Part shown: piece by piece, positions 10,482 through 21,392 of the stretch | How the letters are laid out: every line of letters begins with the position of its first letter | Position numbering within the stretch: position 1 is the stretch's first letter | Assembly: GCF_024166365.1 (NCBI RefSeq) | Contig: NC_064838.1 | Location: 72,742,001-72,806,000, forward strand | Direction: 5' to 3' | DNA length: 64,000 nucleotides | From: Elephas maximus indicus | Taxonomy: Eukaryota > Chordata > Mammalia > Proboscidea > Elephantidae | Notes under the pieces: generated by a model | The model's database searches: none | What the model saw: the letters and a program-made list of their open reading frames with translations, nothing else | What the model was told of the DNA's origin: nothing | Program-made: the position numbers and the translations under genes

Positions 10482-12310
10482 ATGAATCACTCTGAACATA
10501 AAAGAAATAACAGTAAATTTAAAATATATATATATATATATATTTTACAGAGAATATAGTAAATGCAGCTTGAGCTTTAAGTCATTAATAGTATTAGACT
10601 TATTATCATTAGACGCCTTACCACTGGGGCAGTCCCAGTGATGATACATTAAACAGGGGAGATACGCCGAAAGAAAAAAAAATGCTTCTATTTTTTTAAT
10701 GTGTTTCCACATTCCTTTAACACAGTTAGGGTGAAATATGTAAGCTGAAACTGAAGTAATAAATCAATGTAAAATTTCACACATGAATTCTACGATGTTT
10801 CATTGAGTCCTGTTTTTAACAAGTCATTATTGTGCACTCATTATGTTTTAGGCACTCTTTCAGGCACTGGTGATAGATATGTGAACAAAGCAGAAAAAAA
10901 ATAAATCATACACTCACAGAGTTTGCAATTTATTTTATCTTCACATTACCAAGATTCACACTGATGTGTATTTGGAGGAAAAATCATAGCTTTATGTCAA
11001 TACTGTCATGTATACAAAGTTACATAATGAGAAGCTTCTCTATAGATGCTATCCTTTCAACTGATTCCCATCCTTAGTGCTCTAAATCCCTTACAGATAC
11101 CTTTAATCTGTGACAGATCCCCCACTTTCCCAGTATTTGAAATATATTTGTTGTTCTTTCTCTCTTGTCTCATAAAACCAATGAATTGTCAAATACCTTC
11201 ATTGTGCTATCTCTTTCATTTTTCCCTTAATTTTCAACATTTCCTCTAGTACTATAACATGTGCTTAGTCTCTCACACCAACTATACTACAATAATATCC
11301 TAACTGATCTCTCTGAATCAAGCCTGTCTTTTATACCACACATCACTCCCATTCCTCCAATTTTAATCCTACAATTACTGTTCCAAAATTATTCCATTAT
11401 TCACATACTATTTCTAATACACTGGTAGCACCCGGAATCTTCTATTCTATGGTTTACATATATCTTTCAAGTCTTTTTTACCAACAGAACTTTGAACATC
11501 TTAGTACAGTAAACATATGGACCTCTAGTCTTCTGAACATGGTTCGTGCATTCTCAAATACAAGGTATTATCAGAATACCTTCCACACCACATATCTACA
11601 ACAGGATAAGAAAAAAAAAATAAGAGCTACTTTGTCTGGTTCGTTGGTTTTCACCAGGTAGTATCAGATAGATTGCTTTTTGGGGAATGAAGTAAATTTG
11701 TTTAATAAGATTTTGAGACATGATTTTTGTGATTATTGACAGAAGTTTCTGAGATATGGCTTGAAAACAAGTTAAGGAAGTGATTGATAAAAAATCTCAA
11801 CAGGGAATGGATAAGAACAAGATAGTAAAAAAAAAAAAAAAAAAAGAAGAAGAAGAAGAAAGAGAGAGAAAGGACAGAGAGGTGGGAGCCAGAGGAGTTA
11901 TCAACATGATGGAAAGCTGGTTTTGAGTTAATCGAAGCATGACGGAGTGACCGTTTAAAAACAGGCTGCCTACTCTTCAAATTTAAATTATGCTATGTAT
12001 AATTGTGAAGTTCCTCCCACCTAGACTTGGAGTTACTTTTTACCAATAAAAGTCTATTACACACAACTGCTTTAACGTTCATGGCCTTATCTGGAGGACT
12101 CAGAATAGACCAAGGACAAATTACAGTTACCCGAGGTCTCCTATCAATGAATTTCATAAACTATAATTCAAGTTATGTGTATCTGCCAATTTGTTCTGAG
12201 ATGTATTCTTCTTCTTTAAGTAATTGCCACTTACCATTAACCAAGAAAATCTACTATACTATGTGGACTGTGACAAAAGAATATAGGTATTCTACAAATC
12301 TATGAAATAA
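10482..12310. other. Mostly unique sequence
   Basis: AT-rich stretch with no recognisable gene. It contains a (TA)n run at 10522-10544, an old MIR/L2-class sounding segment at about 10825-10950 ('taggcactctttcaggcact'), and an A-run followed by (GAA)n and (GA)n at 11828-11872. Open frames here (about 60-90 codons) show no known domain and cross simple repeats. Confidence 0.5.
11828..11872 (+). repeat. A-run plus (GAA)n/(GA)n purine tract
   Basis: Eighteen or so A residues are followed by repeated GAA and then GAGA units, a purine-only stretch of about 45 bp. It generates a spurious antisense frame with a poly-phenylalanine run. Confidence 0.9.
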
Positions 12311-12641
12311 CTCACTAAAGGAGTAAAGAGAATGGCCCTACCGAAATAACTTTGAAAATGGGTGAGGGACGAAAGACTAAAGACAAAAGAAACAGTACAT
12401 ATGTACTGTACTCTAGTTGATAGCATTGTTTCCCACAGTGTTACTGGCTAACAGTTCTGAAACCACTATACAATGAACAACTAAGTAAATATATGGCAAA
12501 TGATAGGAGCCACGATTCTCAGTGTTGGAGTGGGAAGTTACAGACAAGCAAGGGACAGAAGGCTAGAAAATCCCATGTGGTACAGAGACTTAAGTATGAA
12601 CTCATGTTTAGCTTAATATAGATAAAGATAAATATGCACAT

Positions 12642-13208
12642 TCAGGTGGCTAACAAACACATGAGGAAATGCTCTCGATCATTAGCCACTAAAGAAATGC
12701 AAATTAAAACTATGATGAGATTCCACTTCACCCCAACAAGGCTGGCATTAATCCAAAAAACACAAAATAATAAATGCTGGAGAGGCTGTGGAGATTTGGA
12801 ACACTTATACACTGCTGGTGGGAATGTAAAATGCTACGATGACTTTGGAAATCAATTTGGTGCTTTCAAAAAAAGCTAGAAATAGAACTACCATATGACC
12901 CAGAAATACCACTCCTCGGAATATATCCTAGAGAAATAAGAGCCTTTACACGAACAGATATATGCACACCCATGTTTATTGCAGCACTGTTTACAATAGC
13001 AAAAAGCTGGAAGCAACCAAGGTGTCCATCAATGGACAAATGGATAAATATATTATGGTATATTCACACAATGGAACACTATTCATCGATAAAGAACAGT
13101 GAGGAATCTGTGAAACATTTCATAACATGGAGGAACCTGGAAGGCATTATGCTGAGTGAAATCAGTCAGATGCAAAAGGACAAATATTGTATAAGACCAC
13201 TATTATAA
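12642..13208 (+). pseudogene. L1-B ORF2 C-terminal fragment
   Basis: Encodes the C-terminal part of ORF2, including the cysteine-rich block (CWRGCGDLEHL near 12776, which is C-x3-C) and, after a frameshift near 12850, '[20 protein letters not shown]' and the terminal residues YCIRPLL followed by the stop at 13206-13208. This terminus is shared with copies C, E and F, which supports it as the natural ORF2 end in this L1 lineage. 5' truncation and frameshift make it non-coding. Confidence 0.88.
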
Positions 13209-14212
13209 GATCTTGAGAAATAGTTTAAACTGAGAAGAACATATTATTTTGTGATTACGAGAGGGGGGAGGGAGGAAGGGTGGGACAGGGTTATTTACTG
13301 ATTAGATAGTAGGTAAGAACTGCTTTAGGTGAAGGGCAGAACAACACTCAATACAGGGGAGGTCAGCTCAACTGGACTGGACCGAAAGCAAAGAAGTTTC
13401 CTGAATAAACTGAATGCTTCGAAGGTCAGTGGAGCATGGCTGGGGGTTTGGGGACTATGGCTTCCGGGGATATCTAAGTCAATTGGCAAAATAAATTCTA
13501 TTAAGAAAACACTCTGCATCCCACTTTGAAGTGTGGCGTCTGGGGTCTTAAACGCTAACAAGCGGCCATCTAAGGTGCATCAATGAGCCTCAACCCACCT
13601 GGATCAAAGGAGAATGAAGAACACCAAGGTCACAAGGTAATTATGAGCCCAAGAGACAGAAAGGGCTACATGAACTAGAGACTACATCATCCTGAGACTA
13701 GAAGAACTAGATGGTGCCTGACCACAACCGAGATTGCCCTGACAGGGAACACAACAGAGAACCCCGGGGGGAGCAGGGGAACAGTGGGATGCAGACCCCA
13801 AATTCTCATAAAAAGACCAGACTGAATGGTCTGACTAAGACTAGAAGAATCCCAGCGGTCATGGTCCCCAAACCTTCTGTTGGTCCAGGACAGGAACCAT
13901 TCCCGAAGCCAACTCATCAGACATGGATTGGACTGGACAATGGGTTGGAGAGAGATGCTGATGAGGAGTGAGCTACTTGCATCAGGTGGACACTTGAGAT
14001 TATGTTGGCATCTCCTGTCTGGAGGGGAGATGGGAGGGTTAGAGGGGGTTAGACACTGGCAAATGGTCACGAAAGGAGAGACTGGAAGGAGGGAGTGGGC
14101 TGACTCATTAGGGGGAGAATAAGTGGGAATATGTAGTAAGGTGTATATAAGTTTACATGTGAGAAACTTACTTGATTTGTAAACTTTCACTTAAAGCACA
14201 ATAAAAATTATT
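13209..14212 (+). repeat. L1-B 3'UTR
   Basis: About 1.0 kb 3'UTR, near-identical in organisation to copies C, E and F: G-rich tract, 'gcatcccactttgaagtgtg' block, 'cagaaagggctacatgaact' block, and the end 'gatttgtaaactttcactta' followed by AATAAA at 14200-14205. Short open frames on both strands are conserved only because the UTRs are related copies. Confidence 0.88.
13259..13290 (+). other. G-rich (G-quadruplex-type) tract in L1-B 3'UTR
   Basis: Several runs of three or more G separated by one to a few bases (GGGGGG, GGG, GGG, GGG, GGG). Equivalent tracts lie at the same place in copies C, E and F. Human L1 3'UTRs have a comparable polypurine G4 tract. Folding was not tested. Confidence 0.65.
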
Positions 14213-15216
14213 ATTTTTTTAATTAATTTTTATTAAGCTTCAAGTGAACATTTACCATTCCAATCAGTCTGTCACATGTAGGTTTACATACATCTTACTC
14301 CCTTCTCCCACTTGCTCTCCCCCTATTGAGTCAGCCCTTACAGTCTCTCGTTTCGTGCCAATTTTGCCATCTTCCCTCTCTCTCTATCTTCCCATCCCCC
14401 CTCCAGTCAAGAGTTGTCAACACACTCTCCAGTGTCCACCTGATTTAATTGGCTCACTCTTCATCAGCATCTCTCTCCCCCCACTGACCAGTCCTTTTCA
14501 TGCCTGAGGAGTTGTCTTCGGGGATGGTTCCTGTCCTGTGCCATCAGAAGTTCTGGGGAGCATTGTCTCTGGGATTCCTCTAGTCGCAGTCATATCATTA
14601 GGTATGGTTTTTTTTGTGAGAATTTGGGATCTGTATCCCATTGGCCTCCTGCTCCCTCAGGAGTTGTCTGTTGTGCTCCCTAGCAGGGCAGACATCGATT
14701 GTGGCCAGGCACCAACTAGTTCTTCTGGTCTCAGGATAATGTAGGTCTCTGGTTCATGTGGCCCTTTCTGTCTCTTGCGTTCTTAGTTGTCGTGTTGCCT
14801 TGGTGTTCTTCCTTTGCCTTTGCTCCAGGTGGGTTGAGACCAATTGATGTATCTTAGATGACCGCTTGTTGGCATTTAGGACCCCAGGCGCCACAATTCA
14901 AAGTGGGATGCAGAGTGTTTTCATAATAGAATTATTTTGCCCGTTGACTTAGAAGTCCCCTCAAACCGTGTTCCCCAGACCCCAGCCCCTGCTCCCCTGA
15001 CCTTTGAAGCTTTCATTTTATTCCGGAAACCTCTTTGCTTTTAGTCCAGTCCAATTAGCCTGACCTTCCTTGTATTGTGTGTTGTCTTTCCCTTCACCCA
15101 AAGCAGTTCTTATCTACTGATTCATCAATAAAAAACCCTCTCCCTCCCTCCCTCCCTCCCCCCTTTGTAACCACAAAAGTATGTGTTCTTCTCCGTTTTT
15201 TCTATTTCTCAAGATC
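14213..15216 (-). repeat. L1-C 3'UTR with G-rich tract
   Basis: Minus-strand 3'UTR of about 1 kb. The G-rich tract (plus-strand C runs at about 15140-15163: CCCTCCCTCCCTCCC) matches the position of the tracts in B, E and F. Plus-strand open frames at 14244-14744 are shadows of this UTR. Confidence 0.88.
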
Positions 15217-18200
15217 TTATAATAGAGGTCTTATACAATATTTGTCCTTTTGCCTCTGACTCATTTCGCTCAGCATAATGCCTTCCAGATTCCTCCATGT
15301 TATGAAATGTTTCAGAGATTCGTCACTGTTCTTTATCGATGCGTAGCATTCCATTGTGTGAATATACCACAATTTATTTACCCATTCATCCGTTGACGGA
15401 CACCTTGGTTGCTTCCAGCTTTTTGCTATTGTAAACAGAGCTGCAATAAACATGGGTGTGCATATATCTGTTTGTGTGAAGGCTCTTGTTTCTCTAGGGT
15501 ATATTCCGAGGAGTGGGATTTCTGGGTTGTATGGTATTTCTATTTCTAACTGTTTAAGATAACGCCAGATAGATTTCCAAAGTGGTTGTACCATTTTACA
15601 ATCCCACCAGCAGTGTATGAGAGTTCCAATCTCTCCGCAGCCGCTCCAACATTTATTATTTTGTGTTTTTTGGATTAATGCCAGTCTAGTTGGTGTGAGA
15701 TGAAATCTCATCGTAGTTTTAATTTGCATTTCTCTAATGGCTAATGATCGGGAGCATTTTCTCATGTATCTGTTGGCTGCCTGGATATCTTCTTTAGTGA
15801 AATGTGTGTTCATATCCTTTGCCCACTTCTTGATTGGGCTGTTTGTCTTTTTGTGGTTGAGTTTTGACAGAATCATGTAGATTTTAGAGATCAGGTGCTG
15901 GTCTGAGATGTCATAGCTGAATATTCTTTCCCAGTCTGTAGGTGGTCTTTTTACTCTTTTGGTGAAGTCTTTAGATGAGCATAGGTGTTTGATTTTTAGG
16001 AGCTCCCAGTTATCTGGTTTCTCTTCATCATTTTTGGTAATGTTTTGTATTCTGTTTATGCCCTGTATTAGGGCTCCTAGGGTTGTCCCTATTTTTTCTT
16101 CCATGATTTTTATCGTTTTAGTCTTTATGTTTAGGTCTTTGATCCACTTGGAGTTAGTTTTTGTGCATGGTGTGAGGTATGGGTCCTGTTTCATTCTTTT
16201 GCAAATGGATATCCAGTTATGCCAGCACCATTTGTTAAAAAGACTATCTTTTCCCCAATTGACTGACACTGGTCCTTTGTCAAATATCAGCTGCTCATAC
16301 ATGGATGGATTTATATCTGGGTTCTCAGTTCTGTTCCATTGGTCTATGTGCCTGTTGTTGTACCAGTACTAGGCTGTTTTGACTACTGTGGCTGTATAAT
16401 AGGTTCTGAAATCAGATAGAGTGAGGCCTCCCACTTTCTTCTTCTTTTTCAGTAATGCTTTGCTTATCCGGGGCTTCTTTCCCTTCCATATGAAATTAGT
16501 GATTTGTTTCTCTATCCCCTTAAAATATGACATTGGTATTTGGATTGGAAGTGAGTTATATGTATAGATGGCTTTTGGTAGAATAGACATTTTTACTATG
16601 TTAAGTCTTCCTATCCATGAGCAGGGTATGTTCTTCCACTTAAGTATGTCCTTTTGAATTTCTTGTAGCAGAGTTTTATAGTTTTCTTTGTATAGGTCTT
16701 TTACATCTTTGGTAAGATTTATTCCTAAGTATTTGATCTTCTTGGGGGCTACTGTGAATGGTATTGATTTGGTTATTTCCTCTTCGGTGTTCTTTTTGTT
16801 GATGTAGAGGAATCCAAGTGATTTTTGTATGTTTATTTTATAACCTGAGACTCTTCCAAACTCTTCTATTAGCTTCAGTAGTTTTCTGGAGGATTCCTTA
16901 GGGTTTTCCATGTATACGATCATGTCATCTGCAAATAGTGATAGCTTTACTTCCTCCTTACCAATATGGATACCCTTTATTTCTTTGTCTAGCCGAATTG
17001 CCCTGGCTAGGACTTCAAGTACGATGTTGAATAAGAACAGTGATAAAGGGCATCCTTGTCTGGTTCCCGTTCTCAAGGGAAATGCTTTCAGGTTCTCTCC
17101 ATTTAGAGTGATATTGGCTGTTGGCTTTGCATAGATGCCCTTTATTATGTTGAGGAATTTTCCTTCAATTCCTATTTTGGTAAGAGTTTTTATCATAAAT
17201 GGGTGTTGAACTTTGTCAAATGCCTTTTCTGCATCTATTGATAAGATCATGTGGTTTTTATCTTTTGTTTTATTTATGTGATGGATTACATTAATGGTTT
17301 TTCTGATATTAAACCAGCCTTGCATACCTGGTATAAATCCCACTTGATTATGGTGAATTATTTTTTTGATGTGTTGTTGGATTCTATTGGCTAGAATTTT
17401 GTTGAGGATTTTTGCATCTATGTTCATGAGGGATATAGGTCTAAAATTTTCTTTTTTTTGTAATGTCTTTACCTGGTTTTGGTATCAGGGAGATGGTAGC
17501 TTCATAGAATGAGTTGGGTAGTATTCCGTCTTTTTCTATGCTTTGAAATACCTTCAGTAGTACTGGTGTTAAGTCTTCTCTGAAGGTTTGGTAGAACTCT
17601 GCAGTGAAGCCGTCTGGGCCAGGACTTTTTTTTGTTGGAAGTTTTTTGATTACCGTTTCAATCTCTTTTTTTGTTATGGGTCTATTTAGTTGTTCCATTT
17701 CTGAATGTGTTAGTTTAGGTAGGTAGTGTTTTTCCAAGAATTTATCCATTTCTTCTAGGTTTTCAAATTTGTTAGAGTACAATTTTACGTAGTAATCTGA
17801 AATGATTCTTTTAAGTTCATTTGGCTCTGTTGTGATGTGGTCCTTCTCGTTTCTTATTCGTGTTATTCGTTTCCTTTCCTGTTTTTCTTTAGTCAGTCTA
17901 GCCAATGGTTTATCAATTTTGTTAATTTTTTCAAAGAACCAGCTTTTGGCTTTGTTAACTTTTTCAATTGTTTTTCTGTTCTCTATTTCATTTAGTTCAG
18001 CTCTAATTTTTATTACTTGTTTTCTTCTGGTGCCTGATGGGTTCTTTTGTTGCTCACTTTCTATTTGTTCAAGTTGGCGGGACAGTTCTCTGATTTTGTC
18101 TCTTTCTTCTTTTTGTATGTGTGCATTTATTGATACAAATTGGCCTCTGAGCACTGTGTCCCAGAGGTTTTAATAGGAAGTATTTTCATTCTCGTTGCTT

Positions 18201-19024
18201 TCTAAGAATTTCCTTATTCCCTCCTTGATGTCTTCTATAACCCAGTCTTTTTTCAGGAGGGTATTGTTCATTTTCCAAGTATTTGATTTCTTTTCCCTAG
18301 TTTTTCTTTTATTGATTTCTAGCTTCATTGCCTTGTGGTCTGAGAAGATGCTTTGTAATATTTCGACGTTTTGGATTCTACCAAGATTTGTTTAGTGACC
18401 TAATATGTGGTCTATTCTAGAGAATGTTCCATGTGCACTAGAAAAAAAAGTATATTTTGCAGAAGTTGGGTGGAAAGTTCTGTATAAGTCAATGAGGTCA
18501 AGTTGGTTGATTGTTGTAAGTAGGTCTTCCGTGTCTCTATTGAGCTTCTTACTAGATGTCCTGTCCTTCTCCGAAAGTGGTGTGTTGAAGTCTCCTACTA
18601 TAAATGTGGAGGTGTCTATCTCGGTTTTCAATTCTGTTAAAATTCGATTTATGTATCTTGCAGCCCTGTCATTGGGTGCGTAAATATTTAATATGGTTAT
18701 ATCTTCCTGATCAATTGTCCCTTTTATCATTATATAGTGTCTTTCTTTATCTTTTGTGGCAGATTTAAGTCTAAAGTCTATTTTGTCAGAAATTAATATT
18801 GCTACTCCTCTTCTTTTTTGCTTATTATTTGCTTGATATATTTTTTTCCATCCTTTGAGTTTTAGTTTGTTTGTGTCTCTAAGTCTAAGGTGTGTCTCTT
18901 GTAGGCAGCGTATAGATGGATCGTGTTTCTTTATCCAGTCTGTGACTCTCTGTCTCTTTATTGGTGCATTTAGTCCATTTCCATTCAGCATAATTATAGA
19001 TAAATAAGCTTTTAGTGCTGTCAT
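15217..19024 (-). pseudogene. L1-C ORF2 (endonuclease + reverse transcriptase), nearly intact
   Basis: ORF2p nicks DNA and reverse-transcribes L1 RNA at the nick. From ATG 19022-19024: endonuclease with NIYAPNDRA, VGDFNTPLSEKD and the SRIDHILGH end (to 18392); RT with [11 protein letters not shown] and the FADDM active site (about 16920-16940); C-terminal Cys/His block [18 protein letters not shown] (near 15625); end YCIRPLL at the stop 15217. Lesions seen: a TAA at 18392-18394 where related copies encode lysine (GHK), a one-base-type frame change at about 17428-17450 by a T8 run, and a TAG at 16369-16371 replacing tryptophan. Total span about 1,270 codons, near the usual 1,275. Confidence 0.93.
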
Positions 19025-19485
19025 TTTGATGCCTTTTCATGTGTGTTGTTGGCCATTTCATTTTTCCACATACTTCTTTGTGCTGAGACATTTTTCTTAG
19101 TAGATTGTGAGATCCTCATTTTCATAATGTTTAACTTTATGTTTGTTGAGTCGTTACGTTTTTCTTGAGTTATGGAATTGTTATTCCTTTTTGTGGTTAC
19201 CTTATTATTTACCCCTATTTTTCTAAGTAAAAACCTAACTTGTATCGTTCTATATCGCCTTGTATCACTCTCCATCTGGCAGTTCAATGCCTCCTATATT
19301 TAGTCCCTCTTTTTGATTATTGTGATCGTTTATCTATTGATTTCCATGATTTCCTGTTATGTGTATTATTTTGTTTATTTATTTTTTAGAATTAATCTTA
19401 GTTTGTTTTTGTGCTTTTCCTATTTGAGTTGCGTTGATATCAGGACGTTCTGTTTTGTGACCTTGTATTGTGCTGGTACCTGATA

Positions 19486-20501
19486 TTATTGGTCATCAGA
19501 CCAAACAATCTCCTTTAGCATTTCTTGCAGTCTTGGTTTAGTTTTTGCAAATTCTCTAAACTTATGTTTATCTGTAAATATCTTAATTTCTCCTTCATAT
19601 TTCAGAGAGAGTTTTGCTGGATATATGATCCTTGGTTGGCAGTTTTTCTCCTTCAGTGCTCTGTATACATCGTCCCATTCCCTTCTTGCCTGCATGGTTT
19701 CTGCTGAGTAGTCTGAACTTATTCTTATTGATTCTCCCTTGAAGGAAACCTTTCTTTTCTCCCTGGCTGCTTTTAAAATTTTCTGTTTGTCTTTGGTTTG
19801 GGCAAGTTTGATGATAATATGTCTTGGTATTTTTCTTTTTGGATCAATCTTAAATGGGGTTCGATGAGCATCTTGGATAGATATCCTTTTGTCTTTCATG
19901 ATGTCAGGGAAGTTTTGTGTCAGGAGTTCTTCAACTATTTTCTCCGTGTTTTCTGTCCCCCCTCCCTGTTCTGGGACTCCGATCACTCGCAAGTTATCCT
20001 TCTTGATAGAGTCCCACATGATTCTTAGGGTTTCTTCATTTTTTTTAATTCTTTTATCTGATTTTTTTCCAGCTATGTTGGAGTTGATTCCCTGGTCCTC
20101 CAGAAGTCCCAGTCTGCATTCTAATTGCTCGAGTCTGCTCCTCTGACTTTCTATTGCATTGTCTAATTCTGTAATTTTATTGTTAATCTTTTGGATTTCT
20201 ACATGCTGTCTCTCTATGGATTCTTGCAACTTATTAATTTTTCCGCTATGTTCTTGAATAACCTTTTTGAGTTCTTCAACAGTTTTATCCGTGTGTTCCT
20301 TGGCTTTTTCTGCATTTATCTAATTTCATTTGTGATATCTTTAAGCATTCTGTAAATTAGTTTTTTATATTCTGTATCTGATAATTCCAGGATTGTATCT
20401 TCATTTGGGAAAGATTTTGATTGTTTTGTTTGGGGGGTTGGAGAAGCTGTCATGGTCTGTTTCTTTATGTGGTTTGATATGGACTGCTGTCTCCGAGCCA
20501 T
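19486..20501 (-). pseudogene. L1-C ORF1 (RNA chaperone), one frameshift
   Basis: Start ATG 20499-20501 (MARRQQSISNHIKKQ), chosen because the same start context occurs in copies A and E. The N-terminal segment (to about 20316) and the longer segment 20229-19486 are in different frames, so one indel lies near 20300-20320 by 'tctaatttcatttg'. Residues about 65-130 have the heptad-rich coiled-coil look (IERQHVEIQKINNKITELDN); then the RRM-like block (RVIGVPEQGGGTENTEKIVE) and the C-terminal domain (RISSDYSAETMQARREWDD) ending IVWSDDQ. About 338 codons, as in human ORF1p. Confidence 0.9.
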
Positions 20502-21144
20502 CACTGGGAAACTAGATTTTCCAGGTAATCAGCTAAAAAAAAATGCAGTCAGATCCCTATCTGAATTCTCCTTCTGGCTCAGGGTATTCGGATGTTAATG
20601 GAGCCGCCTGGGGAGGGTGGAGGAGGGATCAGAGAGCGGTGTGTAGCACCACAGAATGTAGAGCTGATCCCCGCGTTCACGCTCCGCCCCCGTCCGCCAG
20701 AATCCCGGCAGGACGGCTCCCCATCTGGGACGCTACTCTCCCCGCTCCAAGGTCTGTCACTTCCTCCCCGGGATTTCTCCCTCTGGTGTGCTGCACCGCT
20801 GGCGCGAACTGGGTGGGCGTGGCCCTCAGGAACAGCTGGGCTCGCCCCTGGGGTCTATTCAGGGGAATGCCCTCACACCCGGCCCACTCTCGCCAAGATC
20901 CCAGCGGGACGGCTCCCCGGCTGGAATGCTGCTCTCCCAGCTCCAAGAGCAGTCACTTCCTCCCGGGGATTTCTCCCTCCGGTGTGCCGCACCGCTGGCG
21001 CGAACTGGGTGGGCGTGGCCCTCACGAATGTATGAGCTCCCCCCCCCGGGGTCGTTTTAGGGAAATATAGCTGATCCCCACGCTTGCGCCTCGCCCGCTT
21101 CCCGCCAAACTCCCCGCGGGACAGCTCCCCGCCTGGGATGCTGC
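20502..21144 (-). promoter_or_regulatory. L1-C 5'UTR built of tandem ~200-bp monomers
   Basis: GC- and CpG-rich leader. Matching blocks recur: GACGGCTCCCC at 20712, GACGGCTCCCC at 20908 and GACAGCTCCCC at 21120, spaced 196 and 212 bp. Each is followed by a 'CTGGgAtGCT' block; the first two are also followed by 'gtcacttcctcc' and 'cgctggcgcgaactgggtgg'. This is a tandem-monomer promoter organisation like that of mouse L1. The copy starts inside a monomer and lacks the YY1-type terminus seen in copies A and E. Confidence 0.85.
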
Positions 21145-21189
21145 AAAAATTATTTTAAAAACTAAAAAAAAAGATAAATATGCACATAT

Positions 21190-21392
21190 TAGTTGCCATT
21201 GAGTTGGCTCTTACTTATGGCAACCTTATGCATAAGAGAATGAAATGGCATAATATATTCTGAAGGCTGTAGTTGTCAACCTCCATTAGCAAGAGTTTCA
21301 AGTCTTCTTCATTTTCTGCAAAGTTGTGTCATATACATATCTCTGGTTGTTAATGAGCCTTCCTCCTATCCTGATGCTGTGTTTATAGTTTT
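21190..21392 (-). mobile_element. Antisense RTE/SINE-related fragment
   Basis: 'gagttggctcttacttatgg' at the left is SINE/RTE-tail-like in reverse. From about 21298, 'gttgtgtcatatacatatct' and 'ggttgttaatgagccttcct' are the reverse complement of the RTE region encoding the CYADDTTLL motif and the sequence just before it. It interrupts the L1M-type 3'UTR. Boundaries are approximate; it may be one rearranged RTE piece or a SINE plus an RTE piece. Confidence 0.65.

Larger units (their letters stand above)
14213..21144 (-). mobile_element. Near full-length L1 (copy C), antisense, inside L1-B
   Basis: A 6.9-kb L1 on the minus strand with its T-run at 14214-14220 and its 5' terminus at 21144. Direct repeats AAAAATTATT at 14203-14212 and 21145-21154 flank it, lying in the A-rich tail of L1-B. 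Layout on the minus strand: 5'UTR of tandem monomers 21144-20502, ORF1 20501-19486, spacer 19485-19025, ORF2 19024-15217, 3'UTR 15216-14213 with AATAAA at 14229-14234. Only a few lesions interrupt its ORFs, so it is among the youngest elements here. Confidence 0.95.
12642..21169 (+). mobile_element. 5'-truncated L1 (copy B), tail split by L1-C
   Basis: Perfect 18-bp direct repeats AAAGATAAATATGCACAT at 12624-12641 and 21170-21187 mark the ends of the insertion. L1-B itself is 12642-14212 plus the tail remnant 21155-21169; everything between belongs to L1-C. B begins inside the ORF2 3' part, passes the ORF2 stop at 13206-13208, a 3'UTR with a G-rich tract (13259-13290), and AATAAA at 14200-14205. 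The insertion is a 5'-truncated L1 of about 1.6 kb. Confidence 0.93.

Noticed and set aside
13687..14190. 167-codon minus-strand frame
   Set aside because: It is antisense to the L1-B 3'UTR. The similar frames in copies C, E and F are shared because the UTRs are homologous copies, not because of a host gene.
20543..21070. 175- and 147-codon overlapping plus-strand frames
   Set aside because: They are antisense to the L1-C monomer promoter; high GC lowers stop frequency and the monomer repeats make the peptides repetitive.
12624..21187. L1-B and L1-C as one twin-primed L1 with an inversion
   Set aside because: C has its own 3' end, full ORF set and its own 10-bp target duplication, and the order (sense 3' piece first) is opposite to a 5' inversion. 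Two nested events explain all repeats.
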